Positions 53,923 through 61,691 of a stretch of 64,000 nucleotides of DNA are shown in pieces. The notes below the pieces were generated by a model, which saw only the letters and a program-made list of their open reading frames with translations, did not search any database and was not told where the DNA came from. Every line of letters starts with the position of its first letter. Position 1 is the first letter of the stretch. The stretch spans positions 1 to 64,000 of the forward strand of contig NZ_JAILYN010000018.1 in assembly GCF_019795155.1 (NCBI RefSeq). The letters run 5' to 3'. Origin of the DNA: Marinobacterium arenosum (lineage in GTDB: Bacteria > Pseudomonadota > Gammaproteobacteria > Pseudomonadales > Balneatricaceae). The translations under genes and the position numbers were made by a program.

Positions 53923-55026
53923 ATGATCGCTGACACTGTCTTTTCACGAAGCTTGCCATCGCTGCTGTTCGCTATGGTGGCCATGCTGCTGCTGGCCGGT
54001 TGCGGTCAGCAGCAGACGCAATCGCAGTATTCACAGGAGCGGCCCAAACTGGCCGAGCCGACCACATTCTCGGGTTATCTGTCCTGTCCCGGCTGTGAGC
54101 AGACGCGGTTGGACCTGACCCTTTATCCGGAAGGTTACTTCCGTCTGCGCCAGCATAAGGGGGGCGAGAGCGATTACCACACCGGTCGCTGGGCCTGGGC
54201 CGGCAGCGACCAGAGCCAGTTGCAGTTGCTCGCCCGTGCCGATCAGCGCTGGTTCTTCCAGGCGATCAATGCCGGTCAGCTGCAACTGGTCGATCCGGAT
54301 GCCGAGCCGCAAGCCTTCCCGCAGGTGCTGACTCGCCAGCCGGATCTGGATGTCATCGTCGGGCCGATGCCGCTACAGGGACTCTACCGCCAGAATGGCG
54401 ATGCCCTGGTTTTCACCGAATGTAACAGTGGCCGGCCGTTCCCGGTGTTGCCGCAGGGGCAACAGCAGCGGTTGGCGGAAGCTTATAGCCAGCACCTGGC
54501 GGCAGGTCAGCCGGCGCTGGTTGCGCTGCATGGACGCTTTGAGAGCCGGTCGGTAACACCCGGTAAGCCGGTACAGGAGTATCTGGTGGTCGAGCGGTTC
54601 GATCGGCTGCTGGCCGGCGCCGACTGCCGGGCCAGCCTGGCGTGGATGCTGGTGGATACCTACTGGCAGCCGTTGGAGATCGGCGGCCAGCCGGTGCGTC
54701 AGCCGGCCGGTAAGCGTCCGGCGCACCTGCTGCTATCGCCGCAGGATAACCGGGTCTATGGTTTCTCCGGCTGTAACCAGATGGCCGGCCATTATCAGCT
54801 GGACGCCGGGCGGCTGAAATTCCGTACCCTGGCGACCACCCGGATGGTCTGCATGTCATCCGACGCCGGTAGCCTGGAGCCGGCCTTCCTGCGCGCGCTG
54901 GAGGCCACTGTCGGGTATCGGATCGAGGGCGACCGGCTGCAGCTGAAGGACAGCAGCGGCAAGGTTTTGATGGTGCTGGAGGCGCGGCCGCCGGCTGAGC
55001 ATTTCACCGGCGCGCCACGCAGTTAG
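53923..55026 (+). CDS. Lipoprotein with NlpE-like and META domains
   Basis: 367 residues from ATG 53923 (GGAGGGGACGGAG upstream). Lipobox LLLAGCGQ places it in the outer or inner membrane after cleavage before Cys. An N-terminal NlpE-like domain has FSGYLSCPGCEQTRLDLTLYPEG, with a CxxC that could bind copper. The C-terminal META/HslJ domain has VYGFSGCNQMAGHYQL and ATTRMVCMS. NlpE signals envelope and copper stress; META domains occur in heat-shock HslJ. The combined function is not known. Confidence 0.85.
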   Translation: MIADTVFSRSLPSLLFAMVAMLLLAGCGQQQTQSQYSQERPKLAEPTTFSGYLSCPGCEQTRLDLTLYPEGYFRLRQHKGGESDYHTGRWAWAGSDQSQLQLLARADQRWFFQAINAGQLQLVDPDAEPQAFPQVLTRQPDLDVIVGPMPLQGLYRQNGDALVFTECNSGRPFPVLPQGQQQRLAEAYSQHLAAGQPALVALHGRFESRSVTPGKPVQEYLVVERFDRLLAGADCRASLAWMLVDTYWQPLEIGGQPVRQPAGKRPAHLLLSPQDNRVYGFSGCNQMAGHYQLDAGRLKFRTLATTRMVCMSSDAGSLEPAFLRALEATVGYRIEGDRLQLKDSSGKVLMVLEARPPAEHFTGAPRS

Positions 55027-55042
55027 TGGCTACCTGCCGAGC

Positions 55043-57070
55043 TTAGGCAACCCTGAAGCGGGCCACCTGCTGGTGCAGCGAGATGGCCTGCTCTGACATC
55101 AGACGGCTGGCGGCGGCGTTGCTTTCCGCTTCACCGGCGGTGTGTTGAGCGCTCTGGGCCAGTGTCTGGCTGCTGTGGCCGATCTGGGTTACCGCCGCAC
55201 TTTGCTCCTCGGTGGCACCGGCAATACTCTCCATCCTCGCCCGCACCTGATCGGCTGCCGCCAGGATCTGCTCCAGCACGGTATCGGCGCTGGCAGCCTG
55301 CTCGACGCTGCTGTGTACCTGCTCGACACCGTGTTCCATCTGGCCCACCGCGGCCAGTGCATTGTTCTGCAGTTTGGCCACCACCTGCTGAATCTCGCTG
55401 GTGGACTGCTGGGTGCGCAGTGCCAGGGTGCGCACCTCGTCGGCTACCACCGCGAAACCACGGCCGTGTTCGCCGGCGCGGGCGGCTTCGATGGCCGCGT
55501 TGAGTGCCAGCAGGTTGGTCTGCTCGGCGATGGCGTTGATCACCTCCACCACCTTGCCGATCTCGCCGCTGTCGGACTGCAGCTGCTCAATCGATTGGCT
55601 GGCCCGGCTGAACTCCTGCTGCAGCTGGCCGATGGTGGCGACCACCTGCTGCGCGGTGATCTTGCCCTGACCGGAAAGCTGGGCGGTGACCGCCGCCTCT
55701 TCCGCCACCGCCTGGGCCTGCTCGGCGACATAGTGCACCGACTCGGCAACCTGGTTGATCGAGGCCGATACCTGTACGGTCTCGTCGCTGCTCAGCCGGG
55801 CGGTATCCATCATGCCGGTACTGGATTGGGCGATCTGGCCGCTGGCGACCGAGATCTCGTCGCCGGAACGGCGTACCTGGCTGATCACGCCGCTGAACGC
55901 CTCCAGCATCCGGTTCAGACTGAATTGCAGTTGGTCCAGTTCGTTACGGCTCTGCTCGTTGCAACGGTCTGCAAAGCGTAGGCTCAGGTCGCCGGCTCCG
56001 ATCTGTGCCAGGGTTCGGCAGATCCGCCGAATTGGCCGCAGCGAGCGGCTCAGGAACAAGCCGATCAGCGTCACCAGCAGCAATGTTGCGGCGATGGACA
56101 GGCCAACCAGCAGCCATTGCAGTTGATCTACCGCGGCGGTGAATTCGTCGGCGAAACTGATGGCGAACAGTGCCCAGTTACCCTGGCCGGTGCGCTGGAA
56201 GGTAAGGCGGGCGTCGCGGCGGCTCAGCGGATCGATGAAATCGGCACTGCCCTGGGATTGCTCAAGCAGCTGGCGAATGACCGGCAGGTTTCCGTACACC
56301 TGGTCGATCACTTTATCCTGGGAGTGCGGGTGGGCGATCAGGTTGCCATGTTGCGGGCCTTCACCGGTATCGACCAGCGCAACATAGCCACTGCTGCCCA
56401 TCCGGATACTCAGCAGGTTTTCGCGCAGCGATTTCATCACCTTGGAGATCGGCAGGCCGACGTAGTAGATCGCCACCACCCGGCCGTTGCGATCCTTTAC
56501 CGGGCTGTACTGGGTCATATAGCGGGTGCCGAACAGCTCGGCTTCGCCGCGGTAGCGTTCGCCGTTGATCAGCCTTTGATAGCCGGGATGCTGCTTGCCG
56601 AGCAGGGTGCCGATGGCGCGTTCGCCGCGTTCGTTTTTCAAGGAGGTGGTGATGCGCAGGAAGTCGTCGCCGTAGCGGATGAACAGCGTGGCATTGCCGC
56701 CGGTCATCCGGGCGAAGCGGTCCACCTCGCTGAAATTCAGATTGACCTGCTCACCGTCATGACGGACCAGTGGCGCGTCATAGCGACCGACCTGCACGGT
56801 TTCGGTTGCCGAGAACTCCAGCGGGGCGGGGTAGAGTTCCCGGAATACCGAACCCAGCAGCTGGGTATTGTCGATGATGGAGCTGTAGGCGGTATCCAGC
56901 TGCTGGGCCAGGGCATCCACCTCCTGCGCCTGGCTTTCTTCGACATGGTTCAGCATCAGCTGGCGGGCTTGCTGGCCGACGATGGTTATGAACAGCGCCA
57001 TCACCAACGCGATCAGCAGCAGGGCGCCAACGCGTAGCTGTCGTGACAGTGACCATTCGCGAATTTTCAT
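55043..57070 (-). CDS. Methyl-accepting chemotaxis protein with Cache sensor
   Basis: 675 residues. One N-terminal membrane helix (about 13-31), a large periplasmic dCache/Cache_3-Cache_2-like domain (about 40-305; [28 protein letters not shown]), a second helix (about 315-338), HAMP, and the MCP signalling hairpin ([40 protein letters not shown]). The hairpin is the CheA/CheW contact. Ligand unknown; Cache receptors usually sense organic acids or amino acids. A duplicated promoter-like segment and a Fur-like box lie upstream. Confidence 0.95.
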   Translation of the reverse strand: MKIREWSLSRQLRVGALLLIALVMALFITIVGQQARQLMLNHVEESQAQEVDALAQQLDTAYSSIIDNTQLLGSVFRELYPAPLEFSATETVQVGRYDAPLVRHDGEQVNLNFSEVDRFARMTGGNATLFIRYGDDFLRITTSLKNERGERAIGTLLGKQHPGYQRLINGERYRGEAELFGTRYMTQYSPVKDRNGRVVAIYYVGLPISKVMKSLRENLLSIRMGSSGYVALVDTGEGPQHGNLIAHPHSQDKVIDQVYGNLPVIRQLLEQSQGSADFIDPLSRRDARLTFQRTGQGNWALFAISFADEFTAAVDQLQWLLVGLSIAATLLLVTLIGLFLSRSLRPIRRICRTLAQIGAGDLSLRFADRCNEQSRNELDQLQFSLNRMLEAFSGVISQVRRSGDEISVASGQIAQSSTGMMDTARLSSDETVQVSASINQVAESVHYVAEQAQAVAEEAAVTAQLSGQGKITAQQVVATIGQLQQEFSRASQSIEQLQSDSGEIGKVVEVINAIAEQTNLLALNAAIEAARAGEHGRGFAVVADEVRTLALRTQQSTSEIQQVVAKLQNNALAAVGQMEHGVEQVHSSVEQAASADTVLEQILAAADQVRARMESIAGATEEQSAAVTQIGHSSQTLAQSAQHTAGEAESNAAASRLMSEQAISLHQQVARFRVA

Positions 57071-57099
57071 GATCGATTCCTATCGTATGTTTCTGTTAT

Positions 57100-57502
57100 G
57101 AGCGTATCTGTCAGTGAATCTCGTGCAGGGAGATCGGTCGTTCGGTAATGCTATACGCAAATGATAATGATTGCTATATGCGTTTGGTGGCTATTAAGGC
57201 CTGTTGCCGATATGGATAGGCGGGTGGGAATACCAACTAGCCTGCTGTCCTTTCAGGGGCCGGTAAATGTTGGCCTGGCCGGCAATAAGTGGCGTTGCGC
57301 GGGTTGCGTGTCGCTGGTCGCTGTGACGATATTGCCGGATCCGTTGGCCTTGCCAGGCTAGGCGGGGGTCGCCGTTGGTGCCTGACCTCCCATCGCTGTC
57401 CATAGCTCCGGTCTGAGCGCTTATGTCAGCGAATTCTCAGTCCGGGTAATCGGTCGGTCGCGAATGTTACGGAAAGATGACGGGCATTGCTATTCGGGCG
57501 TG
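57100..57502. repeat. Imperfect direct duplication upstream of chemoreceptor
   Basis: 57100-57182 and 57415-57502 align over about 85 bases: both start GAGCG, share TGTCAG-GAAT, ATCGGTCG-TCG--AATG-TA, and both end with ATTGCTAT. Copies have diverged by small indels. The first lies 30 bases upstream of the chemoreceptor ATG. Confidence 0.55.
57157..57175. promoter_or_regulatory. Fur-box-like site upstream of chemoreceptor
   Basis: GCAAATGATAATGATTGCT, 13 of 19 matches to the Fur consensus by eye, and itself near-palindromic (GCAA...TTGC). It lies 87 bases from the chemoreceptor start, in the first copy of the duplicated segment. In the second copy this stretch has decayed. Confidence 0.45.
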
Positions 57503-57616
57503 ATAAAAAAATTTTTCTCAATTCCCATTAAGTCTATCTATCGGCTGCAGAGGATTTCGGCCGGGCCGCAATGGTTTTGACGAAGCGTCAGAAAGAGGTT
57601 GCGGGGACAACCCGTT

Positions 57617-58106
57617 GTTGTGGCTGGAATCGAGAGATGGTATCTACAAAACTTGGCTTCGTAGGGTTGGCTCCGGTGCAGCTGCAGCGCCTATGCCAGA
57701 TGAGCCTGGGGCGACGCCCTACAGGGTCCATTCTCTTGTAGGGCCAAACGCTGGCGGGCGTTTCAACAACCGACTCATGACCGCTCGCCAGCGGTACCCA
57801 GGGGACATGCCAAGTGAGCTGCTGCGAAGCACGGAACCTGTAGCAGCGGGCTTGGCATGCCCCTTGGGTACTGACCGCGACAAGATGCGTATCCGCGGGT
57901 GTCGCCCTCGGAGCGGGCTGCTACGGCAGGCCCTGTAGGGTGCCACCCGGGCGCCAGCGCCGCAGGCGGTTGAAAACACCCGTTGGCGTTTGGCCGGCCA
58001 GGCCTACCCGGCCGGGTCCGGCCCTACATTGGCGTGGTGAAGAACCAGCAGGAGCTTCAGCCACAAGAAAAGGCCGTTGTGGCCGGAATCGAGAGATGGT
58101 ACCTAC
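57617..58106. repeat. Repeat mosaic bounded by 31-bp direct repeats
   Basis: Bounding direct repeats at 57617-57647 and 58076-58106 differ at two of 31 bases. Inside are nested imperfect inverted repeats: 57742-57771 with 57968-57995, and 57794-57824 with 57843-57871 (GTACCC-AGGGG-CATGCCAAG). GTAG-AGCGGGCTTGG-type pieces recall REP elements. No transposase or gene is inside. It may be a non-autonomous element or a REP cluster. Confidence 0.6.
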
Positions 58107-58170
58107 GGGAGCATTATCGCTACGACGATCATCCATCGGTGGGTGGCATGGGATATTGAAAACAAACAAA

Positions 58171-58647
58171 CTAGCCCAGCGGCAGCTCGGTGCTGTTTTT
58201 CACCTCGGTCATGGTGATATGGCTCTGTGCCTCCTGGATATGGGGCAGCTGCAGCAGCCGGCGGCGCAGGAACTGCTCGTAGCTTTCGATATCCTTGGTG
58301 ACCACCCGGATGATGTAGTCCATGCCGCCGGACATGGTCCAGCACTCCATCACTTCCGGAAAGCCGACGATCGCCGCCTCGAATTCGTTCAGCATGTTCC
58401 AGCCGTGCGACGACAGCTTGATATTGACGAATACCACGATGCCGAGCCCCAGCTTCTGGCGGTCCAGTAGTGCCACCTTGCGGCGGATGTAGCCCGCCTG
58501 CTGCAGCCGGTTGATACGCCGCCAGCAGGGTGATTGTGACAGGCCGACCCGGTCGGCCAGTTCGGTGGCGGACAGGTTGGCGTCCTGTTGCAGCAGCTGC
58601 AGGATCTTGCGGTCGATATGGTCGAGGGTGTCGAGAGTATCTGTCAT
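58171..58647 (-). CDS. Lrp/AsnC-family transcriptional regulator
   Basis: 158 residues: N-terminal winged helix (LDHIDRKILQLLQQDANLSATELADRVGLSQSPCWRRINRLQQAGYI) and C-terminal RAM/AsnC ligand domain (ECWTMSGGMDYIIRVVTKDIESYEQFL). Such proteins bind amino acids and control their metabolism. It lies downstream of, and on the same strand as, a dioxygenase-PLP enzyme operon, separated by a terminator and a 7-bp tandem repeat. It is the obvious candidate regulator of that operon. Confidence 0.92.
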   Translation of the reverse strand: MTDTLDTLDHIDRKILQLLQQDANLSATELADRVGLSQSPCWRRINRLQQAGYIRRKVALLDRQKLGLGIVVFVNIKLSSHGWNMLNEFEAAIVGFPEVMECWTMSGGMDYIIRVVTKDIESYEQFLRRRLLQLPHIQEAQSHITMTEVKNSTELPLG

Positions 58648-58705
58648 TTGATAAAGGTGAGAAAAAGTTATGCGCTAGTTTAGCTTAGCTTAGCAGAATT
58701 ATGCT

Positions 58706-58761
58706 TTGTGAGTTGTGAGTTGTGAGTTGTGAGTTGTGAGTTGTGAGTTGTGAGTTGTGAG
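58706..58761. repeat. Eight tandem copies of TTGTGAG
   Basis: Eight perfect 7-bp units with no interruption, 59 bases upstream of the Lrp-type gene start. Runs of this kind are prone to slippage, so copy number could vary and change promoter spacing. Confidence 0.95.
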
Positions 58762-58904
58762 TTGGAGTGATGGTGGTGTCCTGAGGGGCTCGGAATGTAG
58801 CCCGCTGTTACGGGATCGTGCCCGGTCCGCTCAGGGTCAGCGTTGACAGGGGCTGCGGCAAGTTTATGAATGGCGTGGGTGATTGCCGCTAAAGCGCGAA
58901 GAGC

Positions 58905-58936
58905 AAAAAAAAACCGGCAACCCCGAGGGGCGCCGG
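58905..58936 (-). terminator. Terminator of dioxygenase-PLP enzyme operon
   Basis: CCGGC (58914-58918) pairs with GCCGG (58932-58936), enclosing CCCC-GA-GGGG. On the minus strand it is followed by nine T (58913-58905). It is about 120 bases past the end of the PLP-enzyme gene. Confidence 0.85.
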
Positions 58937-59054
58937 CAACAAGTAAGACAGATTGGCTCATAACATCGACGGACTGCCTGCCTACGTCTTCGGATGGTGC
59001 CTGAATACGGCGACCTGCAGCCCGGACGTCGATACTACGAGAGCCTGATCAACT

Positions 59055-60302
59055 CTAGGCCAGAAGCTGATCAAGGATCCTGAAGAAGCGAAGGAGCTCT
59101 TCAGTAGTGTTGTAGTGCATGCAGCCAACGCGCACGACACCGCCCACTTCGGTTAAGCCCAGCTGCTCGTAGAGCCCCTGAGCGTAAAAATTGCCATCCC
59201 AGATGCAGACGTGCTGCTTGCCGAAGAACTCCGATACCGCCCGTGGCTCGATGCCGTCGATACGGAAGGCGAAGGTCGGCGTACGCTCGTGCAACCGGTC
59301 GGCCGCTGCGATACCGAACAGTTTGATGTTCGGGTATTGCTGCAACTTATCCAGGAACAGCGCGCTAAGTTGCTGTTCGTGCTCGGCGATCTTTTGATAG
59401 CCCGCCACCAGACGCTCGCGGCGGCCGTGGCTGCTGTCCAGGCCGGACAAGCCGGCAAGATAGTCAACCGCGGCGATGAAGCCGGCCAGCGCTTCGAAGC
59501 TCTGGGTGCCGGTTTCCCAACGGTTCGGGTCCACATCCTTGGCCGGTGCGACCTTGTACGGTTTCAGCTGAGCCAGCACCGCCTTGTTGCCGTACAGTAC
59601 GCCCAGGTGCGGACCGAAATACTTGTAGGCCGAGCTGACCAGCAGGTCGCAGCCCATTGCCTGCACGTCGACCGCGTTGTGCGGCGTGTAGTGCACCGCG
59701 TCGACATAGGTCAGTGCGTCGCTGCTCGCCTTGACCAGCTCGATCACCCGCGCCATGTCGACGACGGAGCCGGTGGTATTGGAGGCGTAGGTAACCGCCA
59801 CCAGTTTGGTGTTGCTGTTCAGCAGACCGGCCAGGTGGTCGTAATCCAGCGTGCAGTCGTCTTCATTGACCCGCACCTGGTGCACGGTGGCACCTTTCTC
59901 CTGTGCCGCCAGTACCCAGGGGGAGACGTTGGAGTAGTGGTCCAGCGCGGTGACGATGATCTCGTCACCCGGCTGCCAGTCACGGGAGATCGCCCGGCTC
60001 ATGGTGAACGTCAGGGTGGTGGCGTTCGGACCGAATACGATCTCGTCACTGCTGGCGGCGTTGTACAGATCTGCAGCTGCCTGACGTGCCTGGGCCATCA
60101 GCTCGACGGTGCGATGGCTGGAGAAATAGGCACCGCCCAGGTTGGCGTTGTAGCGGCCGAGGTAGCCGACCATCGCCTCCAACACTTCCTGGCTCACCTG
60201 GGAGCCGCCCGGACCATCCAGGAACAGCGGCGTGGAGCCGTCCACCTGCTGCTGCAGGGCGGGGAAACGGGCGCGGATCTTGTCGAGATCGAAAACGGAC
60301 AT
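59055..60302 (-). CDS. SufS-like PLP enzyme of the VC1184 subfamily
   Basis: 415 residues, aminotransferase class V fold. ATG 60302 is chosen (GGGAGA upstream); the frame opens at a TTG at 60317. Visible: PLFLDGPGGSQVSQEV, the cofactor-stacking His in LDHYSNVSPW, YVDAVHYTPH, and SSAYKYFGPHLG with the PLP lysine Lys227. The C-terminal VRVGCMHYNTTEE does not match the catalytic-Cys loop of true SufS/IscS, so desulfurase activity is doubtful. Second gene of an operon with the dioxygenase (17 bases between). Likely acts on an amino acid; substrate unknown. Confidence 0.88.
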   Translation of the reverse strand: MSVFDLDKIRARFPALQQQVDGSTPLFLDGPGGSQVSQEVLEAMVGYLGRYNANLGGAYFSSHRTVELMAQARQAAADLYNAASSDEIVFGPNATTLTFTMSRAISRDWQPGDEIIVTALDHYSNVSPWVLAAQEKGATVHQVRVNEDDCTLDYDHLAGLLNSNTKLVAVTYASNTTGSVVDMARVIELVKASSDALTYVDAVHYTPHNAVDVQAMGCDLLVSSAYKYFGPHLGVLYGNKAVLAQLKPYKVAPAKDVDPNRWETGTQSFEALAGFIAAVDYLAGLSGLDSSHGRRERLVAGYQKIAEHEQQLSALFLDKLQQYPNIKLFGIAAADRLHERTPTFAFRIDGIEPRAVSEFFGKQHVCIWDGNFYAQGLYEQLGLTEVGGVVRVGCMHYNTTEELLRFFRILDQLLA

Positions 60303-60319
60303 CTGCGGTTCTCCCAAAC

Positions 60320-60949
60320 TCAGGCGGTCAGTACGAAGACGTCCATATGGGCGTCGGAGTCGTTGGCCGGTTCAATCGCATTGGCACTGTGCCAGAAACG
60401 GCGGTCGTTCAGCACTACGAACTCGCCCTTATCGAAGGCGTGGCTGACGAACGGTGACGATTCCTTATCGGTGTGTACCCGGATCTCGCCGCCGTTGACG
60501 TTCCGACGATCGATCACGAACACCGCCAGACGCTCGAAGCCGTCCTGATGAACGCCTTCCGGTGCCGCTTCGGTCTTCGCCTGGTTGCTGGCGATGATCC
60601 GCATCTGGTGCACCTCGATCGGGGTCTCGTCTTCGATACCCGCCATCTCTTTGAACTTGCGGAACATCTCAACGAAGGCTTCGCTGTTGATCACCTGATC
60701 TTCGATCTCCGGATAGACCCGCTCGACATTGCCCTGGAAGGTATTGATGTCGTCGCCCTGCACGAACGCCTTGGTCGGCAGCTGGGTCAGGGAGTCTCCG
60801 GTAAAGTTGAAATGGGAGTAGCGACGCAGGCGGAACGCCCCATCCAGGTAGGGACTCGGCGGCAGGCCGTCAAAGGACGGTGCCAGTGCGTTTACGCTCT
60901 GCTCGGTCAACTGACCCAGTTCCAACAGGAATTCTTTTTGGTGATTCAT
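60320..60949 (-). CDS. 2-Oxoglutarate/Fe(II) dioxygenase (2OG-Fe_Oxy_2)
   Basis: 209 residues. Resembles the PF10014 family that includes free-amino-acid hydroxylases such as isoleucine 4-hydroxylase. Iron ligands: His134 and Asp136 in EGVHQDGFER, His187 in RRFWHSANA. The ending reads HMDVFVL where I expect an [H/Y]RD with the 2-oxoglutarate Arg; this may be replaced here. Predicted cytoplasmic hydroxylase of a free amino acid, inferred from family and from the PLP and Lrp neighbours. First gene of a two-gene operon. Confidence 0.85.
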   Translation of the reverse strand: MNHQKEFLLELGQLTEQSVNALAPSFDGLPPSPYLDGAFRLRRYSHFNFTGDSLTQLPTKAFVQGDDINTFQGNVERVYPEIEDQVINSEAFVEMFRKFKEMAGIEDETPIEVHQMRIIASNQAKTEAAPEGVHQDGFERLAVFVIDRRNVNGGEIRVHTDKESSPFVSHAFDKGEFVVLNDRRFWHSANAIEPANDSDAHMDVFVLTA

Positions 60950-61401
60950 CGGGCTCTGCCTCCGTTTGTTGTTATCAGCTAAGGCGTTAAGACCACCGTT
61001 CTTCGGCGTGCACAGACCCTACGGTCGGTGCCTTTCGTTGAGGATATTCTAGCGAGGCGATGGCGGATAAATTTGCCTATCTATGCATGGTTTTACTGTT
61101 GTAATGCATAAATAAACTAATTTATTGCTTTGCGATGGTTTTGTTATGCTTTGTTTTTGGTTTGGTTAATTGCTGATCGGCGACGGGCTGCCAGCTGGCA
61201 CCTTGTTAACAGGCTTCTATCGGGTGGCATGTCGGTGGCGAAACCCTGTACCTGCCACCACACTTAGCCAATAGACGGCCATCATCCTCCACCAGCGGCC
61301 GGTTGCCCTTGTTTCCGGTTGTCGGGGTAAGCGTCCGGCCAGAGGGATGGTGGTTGAACATCGACGCTGATCGCATTCGATTTCAGGAAACAGGGGGCAT
61401 C
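60950..61401. other. AT-rich regulatory gap
   Basis: No gene is seen; the region contains the promoter of the dioxygenase operon on the left (with the listed inverted repeats) and the 5' region of a small membrane gene on the right. A plus-strand frame from 61303 is an extension of that small gene and is not favoured. Confidence 0.5.
61083..61126. promoter_or_regulatory. Inverted repeats upstream of dioxygenase operon
   Basis: TATGCAT (61083-61089) with ATGCATA (61104-61110), and AATAAA-CTAA-TTTATT (61111-61126). The AT-rich, spaced half-sites suit an Lrp/AsnC-type regulator. They lie 134-177 bases upstream of the dioxygenase ATG. Confidence 0.45.
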
Positions 61402-61566
61402 ATGGTTTATCTCGCTTGGATCATCGCTATCCTCGGTATGTGCTTCGAACTGGCCGGGCTGCTGGGCGCCGGCATGGGCTGGACCTGGGGTGGAATCCTG
61501 ATGGTGCTGGCCGGCGGTATTCTCTGGGGGCTGGCCGGTTCCGCATCGTCGCGTGGTTCCGGTTAG
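61402..61566 (+). CDS. Small membrane protein, two helices
   Basis: 54 residues from ATG 61402 (CAGGGGG upstream). Two hydrophobic segments (AWIIAILGMCFELAGLLG and WGGILMVLAGGILWGLAG) and a Ser/Gly tail. Function and family are unknown. It is followed by the YdgA-like gene 125 bases later. Confidence 0.6.
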   Translation: MVYLAWIIAILGMCFELAGLLGAGMGWTWGGILMVLAGGILWGLAGSASSRGSG

Positions 61567-61691
61567 CCGATCACCCGTAGCCAGGGGTTGCGGGCATGAA
61601 AAAAGGGTCGATAATGGATGGTCGTCGGGCCTGACTGTTGCCGGCTCCGGCGGCCAAACACCACAAGGATGAAAGCTTCAGGAGTTCAGGG

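Larger units (their letters stand above)
57071..58170. other. 1.1-kb gene-free region with duplications and repeats
   Basis: I find no credible gene. The left part (57100-57502) is an imperfect ~85-base duplication; the middle and right (57590-58110) are a mosaic of inverted and direct repeats. Both are listed separately. A run of A then T (57505-57520) is the only other notable feature. Confidence 0.6.
58648..59054. other. Intergenic region upstream of Lrp-type gene
   Basis: No gene accepted. It contains the 7-bp tandem repeat (58706-58761), a 17-base sequence identical to part of the 30-kb repeat (58886-58902) and the operon terminator (58905-58936). A minus-strand frame through the repeat gives only a low-complexity protein. 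Confidence 0.55.

Noticed and set aside
58680-58961. 93-codon minus-strand frame containing TTHNSQL repeats
   Set aside because: Product of the 7-bp DNA array read in one frame; low complexity and no ribosome site. Not a CRISPR either: units are 7 bp with no spacers.
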